A stretch of DNA of 64,000 bases from Exiguobacterium sp. SL-9 (GCF_004336985.1 NZ_SJUO01000001.1:1-64000); one strand, 5' to 3'; shown: positions 1-8,019, numbered from the stretch's first letter. Notes: generated by a model from the letters alone, not told the origin. Numbers and translations: made by a program.

Positions 1-372
1 TCGACGGTGAAATATCGATGAGGGAACGCCATGGCATATCAACACGCTGACGTCCGAGCCATCCAAGTGATGGCTCTTTTCTTCGCACTAGGTGGCTCAG
101 TCGTCCGCAATCGATGGCTCACAATGCCGCAATCCCTTATCCAACGGACTTTGAGTCACATGATGGTCGACATATGTCACTGAGTGGTACCGAACATGGC
201 ATTTGGTGGTAAATAAAATGTCAGAGGCGGTAAAAACTCGTGGCCGTAATCAGTAACAGTAAAAAAGCATTTTAAGGATACATTTTTTTGATAATAAAGG
301 GATTATTTCGTTTTTTGCTGTACTATAAAAGATGTATTGCCATTGATCAAATTAATTAAGGAGTGGACTAAA
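1..372. other. Non-coding left edge, no gene supported
   Basis: No reading frame here has a start, a ribosome-binding site and a plausible length. A gene probably ends just left of the window, because a strong intrinsic terminator lies at 56-82. From about 200 onward the sequence becomes AT-rich, matching the foreign gene that follows. A possible -10 (TATAAA, 324-329) precedes that gene, but no convincing -35 is visible at the right distance. Confidence 0.6.
56..82 (+). terminator. Intrinsic terminator of an upstream gene outside the window
   Basis: A perfect 8-bp stem, GAGCCATC (56-63) with GATGGCTC (69-76), closes a 5-nt loop and is followed by TTTTCTT. It reads rightward and implies a plus-strand transcript entering from the left of the window. 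Confidence 0.75.
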
Positions 373-2358
373 GTGAGTGAGTTAATTATTGAGAGTTCGG
401 ACTTTATTCATGAAGTAATTTATAAAGTATCTGCAAACGCTGATGACGTAAAATTTCCTTTATACAAAATAGTTAGATTTCTTATGGATAATCAATACGA
501 AATTAGTCTTCACGAATCAAGTAATTACTCTTATATTTTATACAAAGATGAAAATAAAGTAACTGTTACAGAAATGTTCATTTCTTTTGTAGCTCTTGAG
601 CCAAGTTTGAGAGAGCCTTACAGACAAAAATTTTATAAGTATTTGATCTCTAGGTCCAAAATTTTTTATGAATCAGCTGTACATAATATTAGTGCTGCAA
701 AAATAAATTTAATACAGAATCAAAGAAGACCATGCCTGAGTAATATGTATTATGCTTTACATAACAGTTTATCTTCTTTGATCGAGTCTTATAGAAATGA
801 AATTATGTCTGATGACAATTTGGAAGTTGATTTTTCAGGTGAAGAGGAGGCCAAAATTGATCATTTTAACCCTGATTTATTTCAGGTATATCTTAATAAT
901 ATAGATACCTTACTTAATAAGAGTGAAGAAACGTTTTTAGAGCATAAATTTATGCATGTGAATCGAACCAAAATTCACGAAAATCCTTATACATGGATTA
1001 TTCCTGTTTTTTCTCAGCATGTAAACGATGACAATTTTAAAAAAGTCATACTTGCAATGCATGATTCTTTAAAAATTGTCAATTTAAATAATCTTGGAGC
1101 AGATTCTGAGTCTCGAAGATCTGTATTTGAAAGTAAACTCAAAGTAGCCTTAGATGATGTGAAAAATGAACTAACTGATTCGGATTCACCTAAAAATAGT
1201 TACTTAATTTTGTCAGCTTTTTTTTCTTACGGATACATGTTAAGACAGTCTGCTGATTACGATTCATTATTTGATGTCAAAATACCATATAAAGAAATAA
1301 TTAATTGGACAATTGTAACATCTAATTTTCTAGACTTCATCGAAGAAATTTATTTCAAGGAAAATAGAATCGATTCAGAATCTAGTGCTTCAAGAATTCA
1401 GAAATTAGATGCCAAAAGTTCTCTAGAAATATTAAAAAATCATGAAATAGATTATCAAAACAACTTAATGACAATAACTGGAATAATCATTGACAAAAGT
1501 TTTGATTTCGGAGAAATTATTAAAAAATTATATTCTAATAAAGGGTATAAATTGATGAATCAAATGGGAACTTTTTCTGAATTAAAGTCTTCCACCGAAA
1601 ATATTACTTTATGCAAAAAACTTTTTGGAACCACCTTAGAATGTTATATTTCAATTTCTATTCAAGGGTTATTTAGAATAGATGTTGAGTTTTCGAAAAT
1701 ATCAAAACATTCAGATATTTATAAAACAATTAACTATTATTACTTAGAAGAATTAATAAATAGAGAACTTGTAAATAAAGATTTACAGGCTGTAATTTCA
1801 CAAGAAGCTAGCATAGTAATCGGTCTTCCAAGCATCAATCAAAACCGATCTGTGGCCTACAATGAATTGATTTTACGTTTATTTGAAGGAAACAAAAATC
1901 GAATAACTAGAGAAATCAATAAAGATTTGAAAAATATGACTAACGCCATTTCAACTTCAAAATTTATAATATCCTCAAGATTCCAACTTAATAATTCATC
2001 AAACTTTTTAATAAATGGACCCTCTGAAAGATTTCTATTTGATTTCTTAGAGAGAGAAAAAAAATATGCGCAAGCAATTGATGGAGAAATTGAAAAAATC
2101 TTATTTGTATATTTTTATTTTCACAACGAAGCGATAAGCGTTCAAAAAAATCAGATATTAGACCGATTAACTAATGAATATCCTCTTGTTAATTTTTCAA
2201 TTGAATTAATTCAATTAACTGATGGAGAAATTCGAAAATTGATAGAAGAAGATTATGATTATTTAACCGCAAAATTAATCACATTAAAGAACCAATTTGA
2301 AACTTCTACTGCAGAATTATCTTTAGATGACTTGATTAGTTCGAACTCAAATAGTTAA
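373..2358 (+). CDS. AT-rich 661-aa protein of unknown function with a HEPN-like segment
   Basis: I do not recognise the full-length family. GTG at 373 is chosen because AAGGAG at 358-363 sits 9 nt before it; an upstream TTG at 337 has no such site. Residues of about 95-150 resemble HEPN/UPF0332 helices: an Ala-Lys-rich helix is followed by SNMYYALHNS (residues 123-132), recalling the family's S-R-A-Y-Y-A-M-F-H motif. The family's arginine is replaced by Asn124, although Arg118 and Arg119 lie just before. The remaining 500 residues are mixed alpha/beta, without signal peptide or membrane segments. Base composition and codon choice (AAA, AAT, TTA, ATA) differ sharply from every other gene in the window, which indicates recent horizontal acquisition. 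The gene stands alone, directly left of an IS3 element. HEPN proteins are frequent in defence and toxin-antitoxin loci, but such a role here is inference only. Confidence 0.75.
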   Translation: MSELIIESSDFIHEVIYKVSANADDVKFPLYKIVRFLMDNQYEISLHESSNYSYILYKDENKVTVTEMFISFVALEPSLREPYRQKFYKYLISRSKIFYESAVHNISAAKINLIQNQRRPCLSNMYYALHNSLSSLIESYRNEIMSDDNLEVDFSGEEEAKIDHFNPDLFQVYLNNIDTLLNKSEETFLEHKFMHVNRTKIHENPYTWIIPVFSQHVNDDNFKKVILAMHDSLKIVNLNNLGADSESRRSVFESKLKVALDDVKNELTDSDSPKNSYLILSAFFSYGYMLRQSADYDSLFDVKIPYKEIINWTIVTSNFLDFIEEIYFKENRIDSESSASRIQKLDAKSSLEILKNHEIDYQNNLMTITGIIIDKSFDFGEIIKKLYSNKGYKLMNQMGTFSELKSSTENITLCKKLFGTTLECYISISIQGLFRIDVEFSKISKHSDIYKTINYYYLEELINRELVNKDLQAVISQEASIVIGLPSINQNRSVAYNELILRLFEGNKNRITREINKDLKNMTNAISTSKFIISSRFQLNNSSNFLINGPSERFLFDFLEREKKYAQAIDGEIEKILFVYFYFHNEAISVQKNQILDRLTNEYPLVNFSIELIQLTDGEIRKLIEEDYDYLTAKLITLKNQFETSTAELSLDDLISSNSNS

Positions 2359-2467
2359 TTTTGTCTAAAAAGTAAAACTGAAAAAACTGTACTCTAAATG
2401 ATATGCTCCCCAATAGGTAGACAGATAAAATAACAAATCTGTTTATCTGATTGGGGAGTGTTTTTTT

Positions 2468-3142
2468 ATGGCGAGAAGTCGGCATTCGATCGAACAAAAA
2501 CTGGCTGCGCTGCGCATGGTGGAAGAAGAAACCTATACGTGGAAGGAAATCATGGAAGCGCATAACGTCTCTGAGAATACCCTCCGGGTGTGGAAAGTGA
2601 AATTCGATACCGGCGGGATCGACGCGTTGAAGGAATCGAGGACATGGAGACATTACACCAAGGAACAAAAGATTGCCGCCGTCCGTGACTATCTCGATGG
2701 GGCCACCACGGTGGAAGTCCTCTCCAACCATCAAATCAGTGATGGATCTGTTCTTCGAAAATGGATTAAGAAGTATACTAGTCATAGCGAGTTAACAGAT
2801 TCGAGAAAAGGGATGAATCGAGCTATGACAAAAGGAAGAAAAACTACATTCGAAGAGCGCTTCGAGATCGTGAAATACTGTTTGGAGAATGGACGCAACT
2901 ACCAACAGACCGCGGAACAATATCAGGTGTCTTATGGGCAAATCTATGGCTGGGTCAAGAAGTATGACACGGACGGGGCAGAAGCGCTCCTGGACCGCCG
3001 TGGGCGTACGAAGCCAGAGAACGAACTAAGTGAAGAGGAGAAGCTGAAACGCCGGATCCGGCAAATGGAGCTTGAGAACGAACTTCTTCGTGCGGACAAC
3101 CTGTTCCTAAAAAAGTTAGAGGAGATCGAGAGGAGGTCGTGA
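2468..3142 (+). CDS. IS3/IS150-group transposase OrfA (DNA-binding subunit)
   Basis: This 224-aa protein binds the IS ends. It has two consecutive helix-turn-helix units (about residues 5-50 and 60-110), a third IS150-type HTH around 120-165, and a C-terminal leucine-zipper-like coiled coil (about 190-220) with LENELL and NLFLKKLEE. ATG at 2468 follows GGGGAG. Its last codons contain the heptamer A AAA AAG (3109-3115), in frame as CTA AAA AAG. This is the classic -1 slippage site of IS150-type elements, and slippage there would enter the orfB frame and yield an OrfAB fusion transposase. The stop overlaps orfB's GTG by 4 nt. Confidence 0.92.
   Translation: MARSRHSIEQKLAALRMVEEETYTWKEIMEAHNVSENTLRVWKVKFDTGGIDALKESRTWRHYTKEQKIAAVRDYLDGATTVEVLSNHQISDGSVLRKWIKKYTSHSELTDSRKGMNRAMTKGRKTTFEERFEIVKYCLENGRNYQQTAEQYQVSYGQIYGWVKKYDTDGAEALLDRRGRTKPENELSEEEKLKRRIRQMELENELLRADNLFLKKLEEIERRS
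3109..3115 (+). promoter_or_regulatory. Programmed -1 ribosomal frameshift site A AAAAAG
   Basis: The heptamer is in the zero frame of orfA as A-AAA-AAG, 24 nt before the orfA stop. Reading -1 from here runs without a stop into orfB. IS150-group elements are known to make their transposase this way. Confidence 0.8.
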
Positions 3143-4038
3143 TCAGCCAGGTACGGCTACAGCAACGATATATCGCCATCAAAGAATTATACGAAGATGA
3201 GGCCATCTCGATCGTCCTCCTCTGTCGAGTCGCCGGCATCTCACGGGCGGCCTATTACAAATGGTTGAACCGCACCATACCGGTGCGTCAAGAAGAGAAC
3301 GAGAAGCTTCTGGAGGACATTCGTCTACTCTATGACCAGGCGAACGGCACATACGGGTACCGTCGGATCACGATGACAATCAATCGGCTGCGCCGGCAAC
3401 AGAGCCTGTCCCCATTCAATGAAAAGCGAATCTATCGCTTGATGCATAGCCATGGGATCCAATCGGTCATCCGCCGGAAGCGGAAGAGACATAAGAAGTC
3501 AACGCCGCAACATGTGGCCGAGAACCTGATGAACCGAGAATTCAGTGCGTCCCGCCCGGACGAGAAATGGTGCACCGACGTCACCGAGTTCAAGTATGGG
3601 ACCGGGAAGAAGGCGTATCTGAGCGCGATCATCGACCTGTATGACGGCTCGATCGTCGCCTACCGCATCGGAAGGTCCAACAACAACGGGCTCGTCTTCC
3701 AGACGATGATGCCAGCCATCGCGGGGCTCCGTACAGGAGCACGTCCGATGATCCATAGCGACCGAGGGTTCCAATATACCTCAAGAGGGTTCAAACGGAT
3801 GGTAGAAGACGCGGGAATGACCCGCAGCATGTCCCGGGTCGGGCGTTGCATCGACAACGCCCCGATCGAGAGTTTTTGGGGCACCTTGAAAGTGGAGATG
3901 TACTACTTGCGTGAGTTCCAGGCCTATAGCGAACTCACGAGGGCCATCGAGACCTACATATCGTTCTACAACCACGATCGTTTCCAGAAACGACTAAACG
4001 GCTTGAGCCCTGTCGAATACAGGTCTCAAGCCGCCTAG
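3139..4038 (+). CDS. IS3-family transposase OrfB (DDE integrase domain)
   Basis: OrfB is 299 aa and carries the rve catalytic core. An HTH_21-type N-terminal part (residues 40-110, with the YGYRRI motif) is followed by the DDE residues: Asp in TDVTEF, Asp in IHSDRGFQY and Glu in NAPIESFWG. It starts at GTG 3139 just after AGGAGG, or is made as an OrfAB fusion by -1 frameshifting at 3109-3115. No internal stop or missing catalytic residue is seen. In this family the fusion, not OrfB alone, is the active transposase. Confidence 0.93.
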   Translation: MISQVRLQQRYIAIKELYEDEAISIVLLCRVAGISRAAYYKWLNRTIPVRQEENEKLLEDIRLLYDQANGTYGYRRITMTINRLRRQQSLSPFNEKRIYRLMHSHGIQSVIRRKRKRHKKSTPQHVAENLMNREFSASRPDEKWCTDVTEFKYGTGKKAYLSAIIDLYDGSIVAYRIGRSNNNGLVFQTMMPAIAGLRTGARPMIHSDRGFQYTSRGFKRMVEDAGMTRSMSRVGRCIDNAPIESFWGTLKVEMYYLREFQAYSELTRAIETYISFYNHDRFQKRLNGLSPVEYRSQAA

Positions 4039-4083
4039 GCTGGTTTTCATTATTTGTCCTGTCTACTTGACAGGGAGCACTTC

Positions 4084-4132
4084 AAAAATCAGAGTGCAGT
4101 TTTTTGTGTACGAAGACTGCACTCTGATTTTT
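4084..4132. repeat. Perfect 17-bp inverted repeat at the right edge of the IS
   Basis: The arm at 4084-4100 and its exact reverse complement at 4116-4132 enclose a 15-nt spacer. The first arm overlaps the IS right end; the second repeats the outer IS end sequence (ACTGCACTCTG) in the opposite orientation. It can form a hairpin ending in TTTTTATAAT and could act as a terminator, or it may be a leftover IS tip. Confidence 0.7.
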
Positions 4133-4304
4133 ATAATACAAAAAGTAATATTTTTCAATCCACTAACTTGTGATAATATAGGAAACTCACAAGTTAGCTA
4201 AATCAATATAAATTCTCACCGCACTACAGTGGTTAATTCTGGAATAAATGAAAAGACGCGACCAAATCAAGATGGCCGCGTCTTTTCATTTTAAATTATA
4301 TGAG
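4133..4304. other. AT-rich gap with an 11-bp inverted repeat and the msrA terminator
   Basis: A perfect inverted repeat, CTAACTTGTGA (4163-4173) with TCACAAGTTAG (4187-4197), lies here with a 13-nt spacer. AAAAGACGCG (4251-4260) pairs with CGCGTCTTTT (4277-4286) across a G+C inner stem, giving a bidirectional terminator that ends the leftward msrA transcript. There is no coding sequence. Confidence 0.6.
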
Positions 4305-4829
4305 TTAAACCTTTTCAGCCCACGCCACATCAATAAATTCATCGCGTCCTGAAATAGCCCGATCTTCCTTATAATGTTTCGGATTCTTCTTATGGAAGTC
4401 TTGATGGTATTCCTCGGCCGGATAAAACGTGTCGGCCGGCAAGATTTTCGTGACGATCGGCTGTTTGAAACGTCCACTCGCCGCGAGCGCGTCGCGACTC
4501 TGTTCTGCTTTCACGCGTTGTTCTTCCGTATGATAGAAGATGGCCGGCGCATACTGTTGCCCGCGGTCTTGGAACTGGCCGCCGTCATCGGTCGGGTCGG
4601 TCTGAATCCAATACAGTTCGAGCAGTCGCTCATAAGCGAACAGCGTCGGATCGAACGTGATCTCGACGACCTCATAGTGACCCGTCGTCCCTGTCTTCAC
4701 TTGCTCATACGTCGGGTCGTCGACGTGACCTCCCGTATAGCCTGATACGATCGATTCGATGCCCGGCTGTTCCTCGAACGGTGTCACCATGCACCAAAAA
4801 CAACCGCCTGCGAATGTTGCTTTCTCCAT
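4305..4829 (-). CDS. msrA: Peptide-methionine (S)-S-oxide reductase MsrA
   Basis: MsrA reduces the S-epimer of methionine sulfoxide in oxidised proteins and free amino acid, using thioredoxin. The 174-aa protein has the family signature GCFWC at residues 9-13. Cys10 is the catalytic residue and Cys13 the only other cysteine, so a C-terminal recycling cysteine is absent. The Glu/Asp/Tyr region GYTGG is also present. The start is supported by AGGAGGGG upstream. The transcript begins at a promoter at 5013-5042 and passes an S-box riboswitch with terminator (4857-4992), so expression should fall when S-adenosylmethionine is plentiful. Convergent terminator at 4251-4286. Confidence 0.96.
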   Translation of the reverse strand: MEKATFAGGCFWCMVTPFEEQPGIESIVSGYTGGHVDDPTYEQVKTGTTGHYEVVEITFDPTLFAYERLLELYWIQTDPTDDGGQFQDRGQQYAPAIFYHTEEQRVKAEQSRDALAASGRFKQPIVTKILPADTFYPAEEYHQDFHKKNPKHYKEDRAISGRDEFIDVAWAEKV

Positions 4830-4856
4830 TATCTTGTCCCCCTCCTATTCATTCCC

Positions 4857-4992
4857 AAAAAAAAGCGCCCATGTCATCGACATGAGCGCTTCGTCATATC
4901 GGCCAAGGCAGATGCCTTGCTGGTAGTAGCACCTTGCCGAAGCAGGTTGCTGTGAAGTCATAGAGCCAGGTCTCTCGTTCACTCAAGATATC
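4857..4992 (-). promoter_or_regulatory. SAM-I (S-box) riboswitch with terminator upstream of msrA
   Basis: Read on the minus strand, the aptamer (about 4992-4894) has the S-box core: a P2 segment with CCTGGCTC, then GCAACC, a short TTCG-capped P3, AGGTGCTA, CCAGCAAGG, and a P1 closure of ATATC with GATAT. It is followed by a 13-bp hairpin (AAGCGCTCATGTC with GACATGGGCGCTT on the transcript, 4891-4863) and a run of Us: a SAM-dependent terminator. The core differs from the canonical GGCAACC by one base but keeps the order of conserved blocks. Confidence 0.88.
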
Positions 4993-5012
4993 GATATGTA
5001 GTTGGTGACAGC

Positions 5013-5042
5013 ATCATACCATCAGATTTGAAGCGGCGTCAA
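5013..5042 (-). promoter_or_regulatory. Sigma-A promoter of the msrA riboswitch transcript
   Basis: On the minus strand TTGACG (5042-5037) and TATGAT (5018-5013) are separated by 18 bp. The -35 box overlaps the stop codon of the small upstream gene that ends at 5039. Confidence 0.75.
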
Positions 5043-5200
5043 CGGTTTGGCTTGCGTCGAAGTTGGAACAAGGTGGCACCGAGAATCAGGATGACGAGTA
5101 CGATCGAGGCGGGCGTCGAATAAGCCTCTTCTCGGGCGTACAGTTGTAAAAAGAACAAGGCGAAGACGGCGAGTAAGACGAGCACATAAGAACGGGTCAT
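5039..5200 (-). CDS. Small 53-aa two-helix membrane protein, unknown function
   Basis: This short gene has an excellent start: AAAGGAGGTAACC precedes ATG at 5200. The product has an N-terminal hydrophobic helix (about residues 4-19), a short charged loop with REEAYS, and a second helix (about 29-46) ending in RRKPNR. I do not recognise the family. It lies directly upstream of msrA in the same direction, and its 3' end contains the -35 box of the msrA promoter. It is divergent from the amidase gene, sharing the 5201-5311 gap. Confidence 0.75.
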   Translation of the reverse strand: MTRSYVLVLLAVFALFFLQLYAREEAYSTPASIVLVILILGATLFQLRRKPNR

Positions 5201-5311
5201 GGTTACCTCCTTTTTCTTTCAGTGTATCAACTTACACATTCATTGGCGATGAAAAACAGGAATCGGGACGTCATTAGAGAATATCATCCATTGACCAAAG
5301 GAGGAATCATC

Positions 5312-6715
5312 ATGACTGACACATACGATTTTATGGAACTTGATATCGAATCAGCCCATCACGGCTATAAAGAAGGGACGTTCACAGCCCGTGACGTGAC
5401 TGCCTTCTATTTGACAAGGATTGCCCAGTTGAACGACAAACTGAAGGCGGTCATTCAAGTGAACCCGGACGCCTTGTTCGAGGCCGAATCGGCTGACAGG
5501 GCGTATCGTCGCGGGCTACGCTTGCCGCTACTCGGCATTCCTGTCTTGATTAAAGACAATATCGAAACAGCCGGACTCATGAAGACGACGGCCGGGGCCG
5601 TGGCGCTCGAACATCACTTCGCTGGAAAGGACGCGCACCTCGTCCGTCTCCTTCGTGACAACGGGGCCATCATCCTCGGAAAAGCGAACTTGTCCGAATG
5701 GGCCAACTTTTTGACAGAAGGCATGCCGAACGGGTGGAGCGGGGTTGGTGGCCAGACGCTCAATCCGTATGGTGACAAGCTCAATGTCGGAGGGTCGAGT
5801 TCAGGTTCGGCGTCAGCGGTCGCAGCGAACTTGACACTGCTCGCCGTCGGTAGCGAGACGAGCGGCTCGATCATCCATCCGAGCGTGCACAACGGTATCG
5901 TCGGCATCAAACCGACCGTCGGCCTCATCAGCCGGAGTGGAATCATCCCAATCTCGCGGTCGCAAGACACGGCGGGACCGATGGCACGCACTCTCGAAGA
6001 CGCGGTACGTGCACTTGAAGCGATGGTCGGGGAAGACCCATCGGACCCGTCGACACTAAACCTCCCGGCCGGCCCGCCGTATCGGACGTGCCTCGACGTG
6101 CGCCAAGCGGTCGGGATGCGTGTCGGGATTGTCAAAGCAGACTTATCGGAAGAAGAACAATCCTTATACGGTGAGGCGGTCGAGCTGTTGAAGCAGAGCG
6201 GCATTGAACTGGTCGAAGTCGAACTGCCCGCCCATGACACGCTCGACCAAGGCGATATTCTGTACCACGAGTTCAAACTCGGAATCGAGGCGTACCTCGC
6301 CACGACGACGCTCCCATACGAGACGTTGTCTGATTTGATTGACTGGAACAACGAGCATCCTGAGACGATCCCGCATGGACAAAAGACGTTCGAGAAAGCG
6401 GAACAACTGTCGGGACGTCTCATTGAGCCGGCTTATTTGACGCGCCGGCTCGATGACGTACGTGACGCCAAAACGGACGGACTCGACCGCCTATTGAATG
6501 AGCAGCAGTTGCACGGACTCGTCTTGCCTCACGATTTGAACTATGACATGGCTGCAAAAGCCGGGCATCCGACCATCACGATCCCGTTTCGATTGAAAGC
6601 GAGCGGGGCTCCGTTCGGCTTGTCGTTCACGGGGACGAGTTATGCCGAACGTGACTTGATCCGAATCGCCTTTGCGTTCGAGCAACAAGTGACACGTCCC
6701 GTCCCACCGTTATAA
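5312..6715 (+). CDS. Amidase-signature family amidase
   Basis: It hydrolyses a C-N amide bond; the substrate is unknown. The 467-aa protein carries the amidase signature with the Ser-cisSer-Lys triad: Lys81 in LIKDNIE, the cis-Ser around 162 in GGSSSGSA, and the nucleophile around Ser186 in SETSGS. Spacing between the serines (24) fits GatA-like enzymes, but there is no gatC or gatB nearby and the C-terminal half differs, so it is not taken as the Glu-tRNA amidotransferase subunit. ATG at 5312 follows AAAGGAGGAATCATC; longer upstream in-frame codons lack a binding site. It is monocistronic, and rlmN has its own promoter immediately after. Confidence 0.88.
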   Translation: MTDTYDFMELDIESAHHGYKEGTFTARDVTAFYLTRIAQLNDKLKAVIQVNPDALFEAESADRAYRRGLRLPLLGIPVLIKDNIETAGLMKTTAGAVALEHHFAGKDAHLVRLLRDNGAIILGKANLSEWANFLTEGMPNGWSGVGGQTLNPYGDKLNVGGSSSGSASAVAANLTLLAVGSETSGSIIHPSVHNGIVGIKPTVGLISRSGIIPISRSQDTAGPMARTLEDAVRALEAMVGEDPSDPSTLNLPAGPPYRTCLDVRQAVGMRVGIVKADLSEEEQSLYGEAVELLKQSGIELVEVELPAHDTLDQGDILYHEFKLGIEAYLATTTLPYETLSDLIDWNNEHPETIPHGQKTFEKAEQLSGRLIEPAYLTRRLDDVRDAKTDGLDRLLNEQQLHGLVLPHDLNYDMAAKAGHPTITIPFRLKASGAPFGLSFTGTSYAERDLIRIAFAFEQQVTRPVPPL

Positions 6716-6720
6716 GAACG

Positions 6721-6749
6721 TTGCACCGGTCGTCCACGTCCGCTACAAT
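6721..6749 (+). promoter_or_regulatory. Sigma-A promoter of rlmN
   Basis: TTGCAC (6721-6726) and TACAAT (6744-6749) are spaced by 17 bp, 35 nt before the rlmN start. Confidence 0.75.
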
Positions 6750-6784
6750 GGTACGTATGCGGATTGAAGAAAGGACAGATAGCA

Positions 6785-7846
6785 ATGAAACCATCTATAT
6801 ACGGGCTGACGTTCGATCAGCTGACGGAAGCGTGTGTCGCTTGGGGATACAGCGCCTTCCATGCGAGACAAATTTGGGACTCGCTCTACATCGACCGAGT
6901 GAAGCAAATCGAGGACATCTCGGTTCGGGCCGAGGTGCGTGAGGCGCTCGCCGCCGAGTACGTCATCTCGACACAAGACCTGTTCGTCAAGCAAGAGGCG
7001 GGCGACGGGACGGTCAAATTCTTACTTAAGTTACATGATGGTCACTATATCGAGACCGTACTCATGCGTCACAAATATGGACGTTCGGTCTGTGTGACGA
7101 CGCAGGTCGGATGCAATATCGGCTGCAGCTTCTGTGCGAGCGGACTTTTGAAAAAGACACGTGATTTGACGGCCGGTGAAGTCGTCGAACAGATCATGAC
7201 CGTCCAACATTACTTGGACGAAGTCGGCGAAGGCGCCCGGGTCAGCCATATCGTCGTCATGGGAATCGGCGAACCGTTCGATAACTTTGACAACTTGGTC
7301 GACTTCCTGCGCGTCGTCAAAGACGAGCGCGGACTCGCCATCGCGCCACGTAAAATCAACGTGTCGACGAGTGGACTCGCCGACAAGATTTACAAGTTCG
7401 CGGACCTCGATCTTCGCATCAACTTGGCGCTGTCGCTCCATGCGCCGAACGATGCGCTACGGACGCAGGTCATGAAAATCAACCGGGCGTTCCCGCTCGA
7501 CAAGCTCATGCCGGCGATTCGGTATTATGTCGAGAAGACGAACAAACGGATCACGTTCGAATACATTCTATTGTCGAAAGTGAATGACTTGCCGGAGCAC
7601 GCCGAAGAATTGGCGGCGCTCATCGACGACATCAAGGACAAGTCGTACGTCAACTTAATCCCGTATAACCCGGTCAACGAGCATATCCAATACGAGCGCA
7701 GTACGTCCGAGGATATCATGGCGTTTTATGACGTCTTGAAGAAGCGTGGCATCAACACGGGTGTCCGCCTCGAACACGGTACTGACATCGATGCGGCCTG
7801 TGGCCAATTGCGCAGTAAACATATGAACGTCGAAGGTGCGAAATAA
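6785..7846 (+). CDS. rlmN: 23S rRNA (adenine2503-C2)-methyltransferase RlmN
   Basis: A radical-SAM enzyme that methylates C2 of A2503 in 23S rRNA, and A37 in some tRNAs. The 353-aa protein has the CxxxCxxC iron-sulfur motif at Cys110, Cys114 and Cys117, the GEP motif (MGIGEPFDN) and the resolving cysteine in DIDAACGQL near residue 340. It is closer to the Listeria/Bacillus RlmN type than to Cfr: the stretch SGLLKKTRDLTAGE is typical of the housekeeping enzyme. ATG at 6785 follows AAAGGA at 10 nt. Own promoter upstream and strong terminator at 7851-7884 make it monocistronic. Confidence 0.93.
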   Translation: MKPSIYGLTFDQLTEACVAWGYSAFHARQIWDSLYIDRVKQIEDISVRAEVREALAAEYVISTQDLFVKQEAGDGTVKFLLKLHDGHYIETVLMRHKYGRSVCVTTQVGCNIGCSFCASGLLKKTRDLTAGEVVEQIMTVQHYLDEVGEGARVSHIVVMGIGEPFDNFDNLVDFLRVVKDERGLAIAPRKINVSTSGLADKIYKFADLDLRINLALSLHAPNDALRTQVMKINRAFPLDKLMPAIRYYVEKTNKRITFEYILLSKVNDLPEHAEELAALIDDIKDKSYVNLIPYNPVNEHIQYERSTSEDIMAFYDVLKKRGINTGVRLEHGTDIDAACGQLRSKHMNVEGAK

Positions 7847-7850
7847 GTGG

Positions 7851-7884
7851 ACTCCTTGAATCACTCGATTCAAGGAGTTTTTTT
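7851..7884 (+). terminator. Intrinsic terminator of rlmN
   Basis: A perfect 12-bp stem, ACTCCTTGAATC with GATTCAAGGAGT, has a 4-nt loop and is followed by T6. Confidence 0.9.
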
Positions 7885-8019
7885 ATGGAGAGACGCTCCA
7901 AAGACGGGAAAAGAGTCGTCGCCAACAACTCGCTGAAACGATTTTGATAAATAGTGAATAGACCTCGTCCGCTCAGGGAATAGTCAGTTGAAATCAATGT
8001 AGAGAGTGGAGGCATTTCA

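Larger units (their letters stand above)
2388..4098 (+). mobile_element. IS3-family (IS150-group) insertion sequence, complete
   Basis: The element contains orfA and orfB in the IS150 arrangement, flanked by imperfect inverted repeats. The inner repeats are TGCTCCC plus GTAGACAG, at 2404-2423 on the left and about 4059-4079 on the right. Similarity continues outward to TG-ACTCT ends, so I place the tips at 2388 (TG) and 4098 (CA). No 3-bp target duplication is visible; the flanking bases are AAC on the left and GTT on the right, which are complementary and extend the inverted repeat. The ends could therefore lie a few bases further out, or at the inner repeats (2404/4079). Both genes are intact, so the copy may be active. 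Confidence 0.85.

Noticed and set aside
1-50. Short open frames at the left edge as the tail of a gene
   Set aside because: Two frames are open for only a few codons before stopping (at 21 and 50), which is too little to support a call, although the terminator at 56-82 suggests some gene ends here.
337-372. Longer N-terminus of the AT-rich protein from TTG 337
   Set aside because: No Shine-Dalgarno precedes it, while AAGGAG lies at proper distance before GTG 373.
2336-2785. Minus-strand 149-codon frame across the end of the AT-rich gene and orfA
   Set aside because: It lies antisense to the transposase gene, has no ribosome-binding site and no recognisable domain.
4374-4745. Plus-strand 123-codon frame opposite msrA
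   Set aside because: Exactly antisense to a well-supported gene and without a start signal. The many similar frames opposite GC-balanced genes were treated the same way.
4894-4992. T-box leader upstream of msrA
   Set aside because: No T-box sequence or specifier loop is present; block order fits SAM-I.
5312-6715. GatA subunit of Glu-tRNA(Gln) amidotransferase
   Set aside because: No gatB or gatC beside it and the C-terminal half differs; kept as a generic amidase.
6785-7846. Cfr-type antibiotic resistance methyltransferase
   Set aside because: The sequence follows the housekeeping RlmN of Listeria/Bacillus type rather than Cfr in the cluster and SGLLKK regions.
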